NCBI RefSeq assembly: GCF_900156415.1
Contig: NZ_FTNM01000002.1
Coordinates: forward strand, 434,001-498,000
DNA: 64,000 nt
Direction: 5' to 3'
DNA from: Pontibacter lucknowensis
Lineage (GTDB): Bacteria; Bacteroidota; Bacteroidia; Cytophagales; Hymenobacteraceae
Part shown: positions 1-8,734 of the stretch, piece after piece
How positions within the stretch are numbered: the first letter of the stretch is position 1
How the letters are laid out: each line of letters begins with the position of its first letter
Position numbers and translations under genes: made by a program
Notes under the pieces: generated by a model
The model's input: only the letters and a program-made list of their open reading frames with translations
What the model was told of the DNA's origin: nothing
Database searches by the model: none

Positions 1-2
1 TG

Positions 3-140
3 CTGATCGTTGGTGAGAAAGAGCAGGAAAACGGAGCAGTCTCTGTTCGCAGGCACGGAGAAGGTGATCTTGGCACAATGACAGTGGAGGAGTTCATATC
101 TAGCTTTCAGTCAAAAGTTGCTGAGATGCTGAACAATTAA
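3..140 (+). CDS. thrS: Threonyl-tRNA synthetase, C-terminal end (partial)
   Basis: The window opens inside this gene; the last 45 codons are readable and end with TAA. The translation contains [19 protein letters not shown], typical of the end of the anticodon-binding domain of class II threonyl-tRNA synthetase, which charges tRNA-Thr in the cytoplasm. It directly precedes infC-rpmI-rplT, an order common in bacteria. The catalytic part lies outside the window, so the name rests on this short tail and on the neighbourhood. Confidence 0.85.
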   Translation: MIVGEKEQENGAVSVRRHGEGDLGTMTVEEFISSFQSKVAEMLNN

Positions 141-169
141 AGAAAGATATTTTTTTCTTGATATAAAAA

Positions 170-184
170 GTGCGATATTCGCAC
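170..184 (+). promoter_or_regulatory. Hairpin in the thrS-infC gap
   Basis: A perfect 6-bp stem (GTGCGA / TCGCAC) with a 3-nt loop sits between the thrS stop and the infC Shine-Dalgarno sequence. No T-run follows, so it is not a typical terminator. It could be a processing site or part of an infC leader; the function is unknown. Confidence 0.35.
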
Positions 185-220
185 CCTGATTGTAGAAACT
201 AAATTTAAGGAGGTAAAACT

Positions 221-784
221 ATAGCTACGCCAAACAAGCGCTACATCCCACGCGGAAAAGTGGAAGAGCCATACAAAGTCAATGATAAAATAACTGCCAG
301 AGAGGTCCGGTTAGTTGGTGACAATGTAGAGCAGGGGGTATTCTCGACCAGAGATGCTCAGAAAATAGCGAATGAGCAGAATCTTGACCTGGTTGAGATT
401 TCGCCAACTGCTAATCCACCGGTATGCCGAATCATCGACTACTCGAAATTCAAGTACGAGCAGAAGAAGAAAACCCGTGAGATGAAAGCGAAGGCTCAGA
501 AAGTTGTCATCAAGGAGATCCGTTTCGGTCCCAACACAGATGACCACGACTTTGAGTTCAAGCTGAAGCACGCCAAGTCCTTCCTTGAAAGCGGTTTCAA
601 GATCAAGTCTTATGTACACTTCGTCGGTCGTACGATTGTGTTTAAGGAAAGAGGCGAGATCCTGTTGCTGAAGTTCGCACAGGCGCTTGAGGACATTGCC
701 AAGGTGGAGCAGCTGCCTAAACTGGAAGGAAAGAGAATGTTTTTGATTCTTTCTCCGAAAGTGGCACCTCCTGCTAAAAAGTAA
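221..784 (+). CDS. infC: Translation initiation factor IF-3, ATA start codon
   Basis: IF-3 binds the 30S subunit, checks the start codon and prevents premature 50S joining. The protein has an IF3_N domain (about residues 20-88, with REVRLVGDN) and an IF3_C domain (about 95-180, with KEIRFGPNT and [10 protein letters not shown]). An AAGGAGGT Shine-Dalgarno sequence at 207-214 lies 6 nt before an ATA codon at 221. In frame, a TAA at 206-208 closes the frame upstream, and there is no ATG before the GTG at 260, which has no Shine-Dalgarno sequence. From ATA the protein is 187 residues and starts with [12 protein letters not shown], a basic leader usual for the family. A rare start codon on infC is known from E. 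coli (AUU), where IF-3 represses its own synthesis; the same logic is inferred here. Confidence 0.9.
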   Translation: MATPNKRYIPRGKVEEPYKVNDKITAREVRLVGDNVEQGVFSTRDAQKIANEQNLDLVEISPTANPPVCRIIDYSKFKYEQKKKTREMKAKAQKVVIKEIRFGPNTDDHDFEFKLKHAKSFLESGFKIKSYVHFVGRTIVFKERGEILLLKFAQALEDIAKVEQLPKLEGKRMFLILSPKVAPPAKK

Positions 785-807
785 TTTGTTACATTAATTA
801 TATACAC

Positions 808-1002
808 ATGCCAAAAGTTAAAACAAAATCTGGTGCAAAGAAGCGTTTTTCTTTGACAGGTACTGGCAAGATTAAGCGTAAGCACGCTTATAAAAGCCAC
901 ATCCTGACCAAGAAGACGACTAAGCAGAAGCGTAACTTGACACACACTGGCCTTGTAAGCTCAGCTGACATGGACAGAGTGAAGCTGATGCTTCAAATCT
1001 AA
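808..1002 (+). CDS. rpmI: 50S ribosomal protein L35
   Basis: A 64-residue basic protein beginning [20 protein letters not shown], the standard L35 N-terminus, with a [11 protein letters not shown] core. It is a structural protein of the large ribosomal subunit. It lies 23 nt after infC and 97 nt before rplT, giving the conserved infC-rpmI-rplT operon. Confidence 0.97.
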   Translation: MPKVKTKSGAKKRFSLTGTGKIKRKHAYKSHILTKKTTKQKRNLTHTGLVSSADMDRVKLMLQI

Positions 1003-1041
1003 TTCCCCGGAGTTAGAACGGTTAATTATTTAGTACGAACC

Positions 1042-1083
1042 CGGTATCTGGTCTTTTGAAGATTAAAATTTAATCACCAGCCG
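1042..1083 (+). promoter_or_regulatory. Structured RNA element between rpmI and rplT
   Basis: Nested complementary segments are visible: CGG (1042-1044) with CCG (1081-1083), CTGGT (1048-1052) with ACCAG (1076-1080), and GATTAA (1061-1066) with TTAATC (1070-1075). Together they make an extended stem ending 16 nt before the rplT start. In E. coli, L20 represses its operon by binding structured mRNA in this region; an equivalent role here is inference only. Confidence 0.4.
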
Positions 1084-1099
1084 CCAAAACTTTTTAGAA

Positions 1100-1444
1100 A
1101 TGCCTAGATCGGTAAACGTTGTCGCAGCGCGACACAGAAGAAAAAAAATGATGAAAATGGCCAAAGGTTACTTTGGCCGTCGCAAGAATGTCTGGACAGT
1201 TGCGAAAAACGCAATTGAAAAAGGTTTGCTTTATGCTTACCGCGACAGAAAAGCGAAAAAGAGAGATTTCCGCGCCCTTTGGATCCAGCGTATCAACGCA
1301 GGTGCACGTGAGCATGGCATGTCTTACTCTCAGCTAATGGGCGCTTTGAAAAAGGCGAACATCGACCTGAACCGCAAAGTACTTGCTGACCTGGCGATGA
1401 ACCATCCGGAAGCTTTCAAGAGCATCGTTGACAAAGTAAAGTAA
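1100..1444 (+). CDS. rplT: 50S ribosomal protein L20
   Basis: 114 residues starting [20 protein letters not shown], with [19 protein letters not shown] and [15 protein letters not shown], all characteristic of L20. It binds 23S rRNA early in large-subunit assembly and in several bacteria is the repressor of its own operon. It is the last gene of the operon, followed at once by a terminator. Confidence 0.98.
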   Translation: MPRSVNVVAARHRRKKMMKMAKGYFGRRKNVWTVAKNAIEKGLLYAYRDRKAKKRDFRALWIQRINAGAREHGMSYSQLMGALKKANIDLNRKVLADLAMNHPEAFKSIVDKVK

Positions 1445-1465
1445 TTTACTTTAGATATATTACAA

Positions 1466-1495
1466 AAGAGGGCCTGGCGCAAGTCAGGCCCTCTT
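1466..1495 (+). terminator. Terminator of infC-rpmI-rplT
   Basis: An 11-bp GC-rich stem (AAGAGGGCCTG / CAGGCCCTCTT) with an 8-nt loop, 21 nt after the rplT stop. The downstream T-run is short, as is common in this organism. Confidence 0.85.
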
Positions 1496-1674
1496 TGCGT
1501 TTATACCTGTCTGCAAACTAACCAAAGTCATCTTTGTGTATGACTGCTGTCATCGCGCATGGGTAGGAAGTTGCGCTACTTCGCATTGTTGCGGTCAAAC
1601 ACAAATGATCAGGTAATTTATAATAGCCTGGCGTACGTTGGCCCGTTTACACCACCTTCCAAAACGATGCGGAC

Positions 1675-2949
1675 ATGGAAAAAAGTTTTACCCGAAAACT
1701 GCTGCTGTTAGCGGCTTTTATATGGCTGCCCCTGGAAACAGCCTGGGCCCAGCTATACCTGACACCACAGGTGAGGCCAAGAGCTGAGTGGCGCAATGGC
1801 TACCAAAGCTTGCCTGATGGTCAGAATGGTGCCTTTTTTGTAAACCAGCGCTCCCGGCTCACACTTGATTACAAGCAAGACAAGGTGCAGATGAAATTTA
1901 GTTTACAGGACGTCAGGGTATGGGGCGATGAGCTACACCTGAAAGACGTGCCTTCCATGGCCATGCACGAGGCCTGGGGAGAATTTGCATTGTCAGATAA
2001 GTTCGCAGTCAGGCTAGGCCGGCAGGAATTCGTTTACAACAACGATCGCCTGCTTGGCAATGTGGATTGGGTACAGCAGGCTCGAAGTCATGATGGGGTG
2101 CTGCTCAAAGCAAGGTGGCAGGGGATAAGCCTTGATGCAGGCGGTGTTTTTAACCAGGAGAGAGAAGCGCTATTTGATACCCATTACAGTATGAACAACT
2201 ACAAAGTACTCGGCTTCCTGTGGGCACAGAAACAGCTGAATGACCAACTATCGGTATCAGTCATGCATATTAGCGACGGCTTTCAGCGACCTGATACTGT
2301 AGGCGGTGTTTACTTCCGGCATACCTACGGCCTGGACCTGAACTACCAGCAGGAACGTGCGCAGTTCAACGGTGCCCTGTACAGACAGTCAGGCGAGCAT
2401 AGCAGTGGCAAGCGGATCTCAGCCTACCTGGCGGTGGCAGAAGCATCCTATTCCTTCCAGCCTTTGCGCTTCACAATTGGCACAACTTATCTGTCCGGTA
2501 TGACAGGGCATGACAGCAAAGTGCGTTCCTTCAACACGCTGTATGCTACCAACCATAAGTTCTATGGCTTCATGGATTACTTTATCAATGTTCCGGCAGA
2601 CACACGACAGGGCGGATTGCATAACAGCTACTTTAAAACCAGCTATACACCAAAGGGTAAGTACAGCCTTTCATTGGACTACCACTATTTTGCACTGGCC
2701 AAAAACCTTGGTGCTACAGAAACACTTCCCGGCACCAGCGATCGTTATTTAGGTTCAGAGCTGGATGCTGTGGTCCATTACAAGCACTCTGATCAAATTC
2801 AGTTTTTTATTGGGTATAGTACATTGTTTCCGGGCAGCTCCATGGAAGCGATAAAGCCAGGCAGTGCTGCTGCCTATGCCGATTGGGGGTGGGTGATGGT
2901 CAATATCCAGCCGCGTATCCTGCTGAAGTCGTTTGAGAAAGATAGATAA
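1675..2949 (+). CDS. Alginate-export-like outer membrane beta-barrel protein
   Basis: 424 residues. A signal peptide (KLLLLAAFIWLPLETAWAQ) is followed directly by YLTPQVRPRAEWRNGY and a long run of alternating aromatic and polar strands (FFVNQRSRLTLDYKQDKVQMKF), ending close to the C-terminus. This matches the alginate-export (Alginate_exp) family of outer membrane channels. No alginate genes are nearby, so the solute is unknown and a general porin role is as likely. It is a single-gene unit with terminators on both sides. The 180-nt gap before it shows no clear promoter; the start was chosen because the signal peptide begins there. Confidence 0.75.
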   Translation: MEKSFTRKLLLLAAFIWLPLETAWAQLYLTPQVRPRAEWRNGYQSLPDGQNGAFFVNQRSRLTLDYKQDKVQMKFSLQDVRVWGDELHLKDVPSMAMHEAWGEFALSDKFAVRLGRQEFVYNNDRLLGNVDWVQQARSHDGVLLKARWQGISLDAGGVFNQEREALFDTHYSMNNYKVLGFLWAQKQLNDQLSVSVMHISDGFQRPDTVGGVYFRHTYGLDLNYQQERAQFNGALYRQSGEHSSGKRISAYLAVAEASYSFQPLRFTIGTTYLSGMTGHDSKVRSFNTLYATNHKFYGFMDYFINVPADTRQGGLHNSYFKTSYTPKGKYSLSLDYHYFALAKNLGATETLPGTSDRYLGSELDAVVHYKHSDQIQFFIGYSTLFPGSSMEAIKPGSAAAYADWGWVMVNIQPRILLKSFEKDR

Positions 2950-2956
2950 GTTATAA

Positions 2957-2990
2957 AAAAGGCCCTTGCCAAAATCTGGTAAGGGCCTTT
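2957..2990. terminator. Bidirectional terminator
   Basis: The stem AAGGCCCTT / AAGGGCCTT, flanked by A-run and T-rich sequence, lies between convergent genes (porin plus, DUF4168 minus) and should stop transcription from both sides. Confidence 0.85.
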
Positions 2991-3008
2991 CGTTTGCTGG
3001 TGTCAGCT

Positions 3009-3494
3009 CTATTTCGCCATTAGTTCGTGCACTTTTGCCTTCACGGCTTCGTCCTGCTGGTAGGCTGTCACGATCTCTCTGTATTTGTCTTCTGTAATGC
3101 CTTCTTCTTCAAGAGCCTTTTTTACATTTTCTTTTACAGTAGGCTGAATCTCAATTATCTGTTTTGCGGCTTTGTCAAAAGCAGCCAGTTGCTCCGGGCT
3201 TGCACCTGTCTCTGCCAGCTTCTGCTCACGCTGTGCCTGCGCAAATTTGTTAAACTGCTCTACATCCATGCCCGCTTCTTCTATAATGTTGAGCATGTTC
3301 TGCTGCCCTTCCTTCTGGATAGCCGTCACCTTTGCGTTTGCCTGTAAAAACTTTTTGAGTTCCTCTTCAGAGAATCTGTCCTGCTGAAGCTGTTCCTGCT
3401 GGGTTACTTCATCTGCCTGCTGTGCTGATGCGGATTGAGCGTACCCAAGGGCGAAGAGAACGAGAACACCTGACAAAATCTTTTTCATTTTCAT
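3009..3494 (-). CDS. DUF4168 family secreted protein
   Basis: 161 residues: a signal peptide (KKILSGVLVLFALGYAQSASAQ), then a charged helical domain, EELKKFLQANAKVTAIQ and later GMDVEQFNKFAQAQREQK, that fits DUF4168. The domain is found in periplasmic or secreted proteins of no known biochemical activity. A second possible start, MKKI, lies two codons inside. The gene stands alone, reads away from the tRNA and shares a terminator with the porin. Confidence in the family is good; the function is unknown. Confidence 0.75.
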   Translation of the reverse strand: MKMKKILSGVLVLFALGYAQSASAQQADEVTQQEQLQQDRFSEEELKKFLQANAKVTAIQKEGQQNMLNIIEEAGMDVEQFNKFAQAQREQKLAETGASPEQLAAFDKAAKQIIEIQPTVKENVKKALEEEGITEDKYREIVTAYQQDEAVKAKVHELMAK

Positions 3495-3692
3495 GATCGG
3501 TTGTTTTAAGGGATTAGGTTAAAAAAGAGTCACAAAAGGCTTCTGGCAGGTCGACTGCAGGAGCCCATAAATTTTAAGATAGTAAAAACAGGAGCTAGTG
3601 CCAAAAGAAAAAGAAATCTCTTCTGAGAGGTCAACACAATTGCCAGATTATGCAAAATGCAGGAGGGATGAGGTGTGCAGGCAAGAAGGCAT
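3495..3692. other. Non-coding gap between DUF4168 gene and tRNA terminator
   Basis: Upstream region of the minus-strand DUF4168 gene. I see no coding sequence and no clear TAnnTTTG promoter here. Confidence 0.5.
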
Positions 3693-3724
3693 AAAAAAAG
3701 CCCCAGACATAGTCTGGAGCTTTG
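3693..3724 (-). terminator. Terminator of tRNA-Met
   Basis: On the minus strand a near-perfect 9-bp stem (GCTCCAGAC / GTCTGGGGC, one mismatch) followed by seven T lies directly after the tRNA 3' end. Confidence 0.85.
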
Positions 3725-3798
3725 TAGCGGGGAGCAGAATCGAACTGCCGACCTCAGGGTTATGAATCCTGCGCTCTAACCATCTGAGCTACCCCGCC
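3725..3798 (-). tRNA. tRNA-Met (anticodon CAT)
   Basis: On the minus strand the 74-nt sequence starts GGCGGGGTAGCTCAG and folds as a cloverleaf: acceptor GGCGGGG/CCCCGCT, D arm GCTC/GAGC, anticodon loop TTCATAA, T arm GGCAG/CTGCT with loop TTCGATT. The anticodon is CAT. The 3' CCA is not encoded. It lacks the initiator feature of three GC pairs at the end of the anticodon stem, so elongator Met is preferred; Ile2 with a lysidine-modified CAT cannot be excluded by eye. Confidence 0.92.
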
Positions 3799-3933
3799 GA
3801 ATTGTGGTGCAAATATAAGAGGTAAGTTTTTAAAAAAGCAACAATTGATGCACAAAAAAATATTTTATTTTCTGTATATTTAGCAAATCAGAAATTAATA
3901 CTATACTTACTCAGTCACTTACAATACCAGACA

Positions 3934-4335
3934 ATGAAAGCTACAAAGACGAAATTTGTGCATGAGTACCCAATAAATGCATCTGCCCGCTTGCTATACC
4001 CGTACCTGAGCACTCCAAGTGGCCTGGCCCAGTGGTTTTCTGACGATGTTTCGGTAAACGAAGACAAGGTGTTTAACTTTTTCTGGGATGGTCGCAATCA
4101 CTATGCTGAGATGACAAACCATCGTACGAATCGCTCTGTGCGCTTCTTGTTTCTCAACGACGACAAATCACACGCTTCGGATCCATCTTATATCGACTTT
4201 TCAATCGAAACAAGTGAACTGACGCAGGAGCAGTATCTGAAGGTAGTGGACTACTCGGAGGAAAATGATGAAGAAGAGCTGGAAGAGCTATGGGAGCACT
4301 TGCTGCAGAAACTTCGTGAAATAGTGGGAGGGTAG
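3934..4335 (+). CDS. START-like (SRPBCC-fold) small protein
   Basis: 133 residues beginning MKATKTKFVHEYPINASARLLYPYLSTPSGLAQWFSDDV. The pattern of an N-terminal strand, a helix with LYPYLSTPSGLAQWF, then antiparallel strands (VFNFFWDGRNHYAEM) and a long C-terminal helix matches the START-like/AHSA1 fold common in Bacteroidota. Such proteins form a hydrophobic cavity, but no ligand can be named. There is no signal peptide, so it is cytoplasmic. An imperfect promoter-like TATATTTA lies about 60 nt upstream. It precedes an LptF/G permease 100 nt downstream that has its own promoter. Confidence 0.75.
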   Translation: MKATKTKFVHEYPINASARLLYPYLSTPSGLAQWFSDDVSVNEDKVFNFFWDGRNHYAEMTNHRTNRSVRFLFLNDDKSHASDPSYIDFSIETSELTQEQYLKVVDYSEENDEEELEELWEHLLQKLREIVGG

Positions 4336-4356
4336 CACATCTTAGCTTCAAAGGCT

Positions 4357-4364
4357 TATCTTTG
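4357..4364 (+). promoter_or_regulatory. Promoter -7 element for the LptF/G gene
   Basis: TATCTTTG matches the Bacteroidota TAnnTTTG consensus and lies 72 nt before the start of the permease gene. No clear -33 TTTG is present. Confidence 0.55.
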
Positions 4365-4435
4365 CACGATTTTTGAAAGTCCGGTGTTAAAGAAAAAAAC
4401 CGGGATTTTTGATGCCCGCATGCCAATTGGCCCAC

Positions 4436-5863
4436 ATGAAGAAACTAGATAAGCTAATACTTAAATCATTTGCCGGACCATTCTTGCTCACGTTTGCCAT
4501 CGTGGAGTTTATCCTGCTTACGCAGTATATGCTCAAATACCTCGATGAGTTAGTGGGCAAAGACCTTGGTTACGACGTTTTTGCAGAGCTGCTGTTTTAC
4601 TTCAGCATCAACATGGCGCCTGTTGCACTGCCATTGGCGGTGCTGCTTTCGGCACTGATGACATTTGGTACGCTAGGAGAGCACCACGAGCTCACAGCTA
4701 TTAAAACGTCAGGTATAGCGCTGCCACGTATTCTGCGTCCGGTTGCCTTTTTTGTGATTTCGCTGTCCATTGGAGCCTTCTTCTTTAACAACTATGTGGT
4801 TCCGAAGGCCAACCTGAAGGCCTACAGTCTTTTGTGGGACATCAGGCAGAAAAAGCCTGCCATGAACTTTAAGGAGGGTGCCTTTTACAATGGACTGCCC
4901 GGCTACAGCATTAAGATTAACGAGAAGTTAAATGATGGCCGCTCATTGCGTGACATCATGATCTATGATCACTCGAAGGGTGGCAACAATACCACGGTTA
5001 TACTGGCTGACTCGGGGCAGATGTATACCGAGCACGATGAAAATTACCTGATTCTGGAGCTTTTCAGGGGGAATACCTATGTGGACCAGAACAACGGTGG
5101 ATTCCGAAATTCGTCTGAGCAGTTCGTGCGGGAGAAGTTTGATGCCACTAAAATCATCTTTAGCCTTGCTTCTTTTGAGTTGGGGCGTACCCGTGAAGAA
5201 CTCTTCTCTGACAACAAGATGATGAAGAACATTGGGCAACTGACAGCGGTAACGGACTCCCTGCGACGGTCGGGGGTGCGGGAGCGGCAGATGTACGCTC
5301 CAAATGTGGACCCGTTCTACATGTACTTCAAGGCAGATACAGGACAGGTGAAAAACGGACTGCCGGTGACCAAGGTGCTGCCTGACTCGGTACACGAGCG
5401 GAAGGATCTGTCACCGATTACGGCTGATGTGATGTTGGCAGCAGCAAATAAAGCCCGTAACGTGAAAAGCTTTACAGGTAGCTACAAAGAGCGGGTGACA
5501 ACACTCAGTCGTGATGCCAACAACTACGAGATTGAGATTTGGCGCAAGTATACCCAGTCATTTGCCATCCTGATCATGTTCCTGATCGGAGCCCCATTGG
5601 GTGCTATCATTAAGAAAGGTGGTCTGGGAGTACCCGTGATCATCTCGATCATGTTTTTTATTGTGATGTATGTGCTGGGCATACTTGGGGAGAAATGGGC
5701 CAGAGAAGGGCTTGTCTCTGTAGAGGCGGGGATGTGGGGAGCAAACGCTATCCTGCTGCCAATCGGCATGTTTTTCCTGTACCAGGCTCAGAATGACTCC
5801 AGCCTGCTGGAAATAGACTTCTGGCGCAAACTCATGACCCGGCTAAAACGCAGCAAAATATAG
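4436..5863 (+). CDS. LptF/LptG-family lipopolysaccharide export permease
   Basis: 475 residues from ATG at 4436 (MKKLDKLILKSFAGPFLLTF). An in-frame ATG 27 nt upstream would add an unlikely MPACQLAH leader. Three transmembrane segments occur in the first 130 residues (FLLTFAIVEFILLTQYML, MAPVALPLAVLLSALMTFG, PVAFFVISLSIGAFFF), then a periplasmic beta-jellyroll-like region, then three more near the end (AILIMFLIGAPLGAIIKKGG, VIISIMFFIVMYVLGILG, AILLPIGMFFLYQA). This is the YjgP/YjgQ layout of the inner-membrane part of the LptB2FG transporter, which extracts LPS. Whether it is LptF or LptG cannot be decided, since only one copy is in the window. Confidence 0.88.
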   Translation: MKKLDKLILKSFAGPFLLTFAIVEFILLTQYMLKYLDELVGKDLGYDVFAELLFYFSINMAPVALPLAVLLSALMTFGTLGEHHELTAIKTSGIALPRILRPVAFFVISLSIGAFFFNNYVVPKANLKAYSLLWDIRQKKPAMNFKEGAFYNGLPGYSIKINEKLNDGRSLRDIMIYDHSKGGNNTTVILADSGQMYTEHDENYLILELFRGNTYVDQNNGGFRNSSEQFVREKFDATKIIFSLASFELGRTREELFSDNKMMKNIGQLTAVTDSLRRSGVRERQMYAPNVDPFYMYFKADTGQVKNGLPVTKVLPDSVHERKDLSPITADVMLAAANKARNVKSFTGSYKERVTTLSRDANNYEIEIWRKYTQSFAILIMFLIGAPLGAIIKKGGLGVPVIISIMFFIVMYVLGILGEKWAREGLVSVEAGMWGANAILLPIGMFFLYQAQNDSSLLEIDFWRKLMTRLKRSKI

Positions 5864-5916
5864 CCCTCTGTTAAAATAACTCGCCGCAAATAGTTTTTTA
5901 ATATAGATATTTTATT

Positions 5917-5924
5917 TAACTTTG
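5917..5924 (+). promoter_or_regulatory. Promoter -7 element for rpsO
   Basis: TAACTTTG fits the TAnnTTTG consensus, 56 nt before the rpsO ATG. A T-rich stretch (GTTTTTTA, 5893-5900) occupies the -33 position. Confidence 0.6.
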
Positions 5925-5980
5925 CGGCTTATACGGGAAACTATCCACTGAATATAACAGATTGATATTTTTTATACGCA

Positions 5981-6256
5981 ATGAAATTAACTACTGAAGC
6001 GAAACAAGAAATTTTTGAGAAGTACAGCCTGACCAAGTCTAAGACTGACACTGGTTCTGCAGAAGGCCAGATCGCGCTGTTCACCACGCGCATTGCTGAT
6101 CTGACAGAGCACCTGAAAGTTCATAGAAAAGACTTCGGCACTCGCCTTGGACTTCTTAAGCTGGTAGGTAAGAGAAGAAGACTTCTGAACTACCTGCAGA
6201 AAAATGACATTGAAAGATACAGAGCGATCATCGCCGAGCTTGGTATCCGTAAATAA
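5981..6256 (+). CDS. rpsO: 30S ribosomal protein S15
   Basis: 91 residues, close to the usual length of 89, with [37 protein letters not shown] and LNYLQ, the S15 signature. It binds 16S rRNA helix h22 in the central domain. It is followed by a terminator and then pnp, an rpsO-pnp order conserved across bacteria. Confidence 0.98.
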   Translation: MKLTTEAKQEIFEKYSLTKSKTDTGSAEGQIALFTTRIADLTEHLKVHRKDFGTRLGLLKLVGKRRRLLNYLQKNDIERYRAIIAELGIRK

Positions 6257-6264
6257 GCTTATAG

Positions 6265-6303
6265 AAAATTAGGGAATTTCTTACAGGGATTCCCTAATTT
6301 TTT
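6265..6303 (+). terminator. Terminator of rpsO
   Basis: A 13-bp stem (AAAATTAGGGAAT / ATTCCCTAATTTT) with a long T-run begins 8 nt after the stop codon. Read-through could still feed pnp. Confidence 0.9.
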
Positions 6304-6403
6304 CTGCCCCCTTTTGTATTTCCCCCTTCCTCTTTGCCAGTACCCTAGCAGCGGCTGCAAACGGTAGCCCTGTTCTATTTGATGCTAAAAACAATAATTG
6401 AAG

Positions 6404-8542
6404 ATGTCACAAAACGCGATCACTAAAACAATCATTCTTCCGGATGGCCGGGAGATCATAATCGAAACTGGTAAATTAGCCAAGCAGGCTGACGGATCTG
6501 TAGTAGTAAAAATGGGTAACACCATGCTATTGGCAGCCGTTGTTTCTAACAAAGAAGCCCGCGAGGGAGTTGATTTCTTGCCCCTTTCAGTAGACTATCA
6601 GGAGAAGTTTGCTTCTTCCGGTAAGATCCCTGGAGGTTTCCTGAAAAGAGAGGCTCGTCTCTCTGACTACGAAATCCTTATTTCGCGCCTGGTAGACCGT
6701 ATCCTGCGCCCTATGTTCCCGGGTGACTACCATGCCGAAACCCAAATGACTATACACATGATCTCTGCAGACACGGAGATCCTGCCTGACGCACTGGCTG
6801 CATTAGCTGCCTCTGCCGCACTGGCAGTTTCTGATATCCCTTTCAACGGTCCTATATCTGAAGTTCGTGTTGCCCGTATCGACGGTCAGCTGGTGATCAA
6901 CCCGCTGGCTTCTGACCTGCAGCGCGCCGACATCGACATGATCGTTGGTGCTTCTATGGACAGCGTAGCCATGGTGGAAGGTGAAATGAACGAAGTGTCT
7001 GAAGAAGAGATGCTCGAAGCAATTGCCTTTGCACACGAAGCGATTAAAGTGCAGTGCCAGGCACAGCTGGAGCTGGCCGAAATGGTAGGCAAGCTGCAGA
7101 AGCGTGAGTACTCACACGAAACGCACAACGATGAGTTGCGCCAGAAGGTATACGATGCCACTTACGAGAAAGCTTACGAAGTTGCAAAGCGTGGCCGTGC
7201 AAACAAATCTGAGCGTAAAGATGGATTTGCTTCTGTATTGAATGAATTTATCGAATCGCTGGGTGAGGAGCACGAGTTTGACCTTGGTCTGATCAAGACT
7301 TACTACCACGATGTAGAGAAAGAAGCGGTTCGCAACATGATCCTGAACGACCGCGTGCGTCTGGATGGTCGTCAGCTCAACGAGATTCGTCCAATCTGGT
7401 CAGAAGTAAATTACCTGCCAGCTACCCACGGTTCTGCTGTATTTACCCGTGGTGAAACACAGTCGCTGACAACAGTGACACTTGGTACCAAACTGGACGA
7501 GCAGATGATCGACAGTGCGATGGTGTCTGGTTCAAACAAATTCCTGCTGCATTATAACTTCCCTGCCTTCTCTACTGGCGAGGTGAAGCCAAACAGAGGT
7601 CCTGGACGTCGTGAGATTGGTCACGGTAACCTGGCACTGCGTGCACTTAAGAAAGTACTTCCAGCTGACGCTGAGAACCCATATACAATCCGTATCGTTT
7701 CCGATATTCTGGAGTCGAACGGTTCTTCTTCTATGGCTACCGTATGTGCCGGCTCACTGGCACTCATGGATGCAGGTGTTCCTGTAAAGGATGCCGTGTC
7801 AGGTATTGCGATGGGTCTGATCACAGATGAGAAGACAGGCAACTTTGCCGTTCTTTCTGATATCCTGGGTGATGAAGACCACCTGGGTGACATGGACTTT
7901 AAAGTAGCTGGTACCAGCAAAGGTATCACGGCTTGCCAGATGGACATTAAAGTACAGGGCTTGTCACACGAAGTGTTGAGCCAGGCTTTGGCCCAGGCAA
8001 AAGACGGTCGTCTGCACATTCTCGGTGAGATGAACAAGACAATCTCAGCCCCGGCTGCAGACTACAAGCCACATACGCCACGTTCATTCAACATGGTGAT
8101 CGACAAGGAGTTCATTGGTGCTGTAATCGGACCAGGTGGTAAAGTGATCCAGCAAATCCAGAAAGACACTGGTGCTACGATCATCATCGAGGAGAAGAAC
8201 GAGAAAGGTCATGTGAACATTTTCGCCAGCAACCAGGATTCTATGAACAGTGCCGTGAGCAAGGTCAAAGCGATCGTGGCGCAGCCTGAGATAGGAGAGG
8301 TATACATTGGTAAAGTGAAATCGATTCAGCCTTACGGTGCTTTCGTAGAGTTCATGGCAGGCAAAGATGGTTTGCTGCACATTTCAGAGATCAAGCACGA
8401 ACGCCTCGAAACGATGGATGGTGTGTTGGAGATCGGCGAAGAAGTGAAAGTGAAACTCATCGACGTTGATAAGAAAACAGGTAAATTTAAGCTTTCCCGT
8501 AAGGCTATTTTACCAAAGCCGGGCGCTGAAGCGCAACAATAA
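6404..8542 (+). CDS. pnp: Polyribonucleotide nucleotidyltransferase (PNPase)
   Basis: 712 residues from the ATG at 6404; a TTG two codons upstream is in frame but is a weaker choice. PNPase degrades RNA phosphorolytically from the 3' end as a trimer. Domains in order: RNase PH 1 (about 10-145, with [20 protein letters not shown]), an alpha-helical linker, RNase PH 2 (about 320-540, with [14 protein letters not shown] [20 protein letters not shown] and the metal-site region [19 protein letters not shown]), KH (about 560-620, [12 protein letters not shown]) and S1 (about 628-700, [18 protein letters not shown]). Only two AGGTATA motifs fall in this 2.1-kb gene, consistent with its codon-optimised style. 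Confidence 0.98.
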   Translation: MSQNAITKTIILPDGREIIIETGKLAKQADGSVVVKMGNTMLLAAVVSNKEAREGVDFLPLSVDYQEKFASSGKIPGGFLKREARLSDYEILISRLVDRILRPMFPGDYHAETQMTIHMISADTEILPDALAALAASAALAVSDIPFNGPISEVRVARIDGQLVINPLASDLQRADIDMIVGASMDSVAMVEGEMNEVSEEEMLEAIAFAHEAIKVQCQAQLELAEMVGKLQKREYSHETHNDELRQKVYDATYEKAYEVAKRGRANKSERKDGFASVLNEFIESLGEEHEFDLGLIKTYYHDVEKEAVRNMILNDRVRLDGRQLNEIRPIWSEVNYLPATHGSAVFTRGETQSLTTVTLGTKLDEQMIDSAMVSGSNKFLLHYNFPAFSTGEVKPNRGPGRREIGHGNLALRALKKVLPADAENPYTIRIVSDILESNGSSSMATVCAGSLALMDAGVPVKDAVSGIAMGLITDEKTGNFAVLSDILGDEDHLGDMDFKVAGTSKGITACQMDIKVQGLSHEVLSQALAQAKDGRLHILGEMNKTISAPAADYKPHTPRSFNMVIDKEFIGAVIGPGGKVIQQIQKDTGATIIIEEKNEKGHVNIFASNQDSMNSAVSKVKAIVAQPEIGEVYIGKVKSIQPYGAFVEFMAGKDGLLHISEIKHERLETMDGVLEIGEEVKVKLIDVDKKTGKFKLSRKAILPKPGAEAQQ

Positions 8543-8553
8543 TCAAACTTTTT

Positions 8554-8603
8554 AATACTCCTGATGCCCGTTCCGTATAAGGCGGAGTGGTGTCAGGAGT
8601 ATT
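8554..8603 (+). terminator. Terminator of pnp
   Basis: A perfect 11-bp stem (AATACTCCTGA / TCAGGAGTATT) with a 28-nt loop, followed by ATGTTTT, 11 nt after the stop codon. Confidence 0.75.
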
Positions 8604-8734
8604 ATGTTTTGCTGTCGCGTACTAGCTTCTTGATTTTATTCTTAAAATGTAAGAACTTTGCGCGATTTTCTGATGTTACCACTCCGAGCCCGGAATTAAG
8701 ATTTTCACATTTTTTGTAATAACAACATACTCTG

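Noticed and set aside
170-184. Terminator between thrS and infC
   Set aside because: The hairpin has no T-run and the spacing suggests an operon; it was kept only as a hairpin of unknown role.
4409-4435. Upstream ATG for the LptF/G gene
   Set aside because: It would add nine residues ahead of the conserved MKKLDKL start, with no support.
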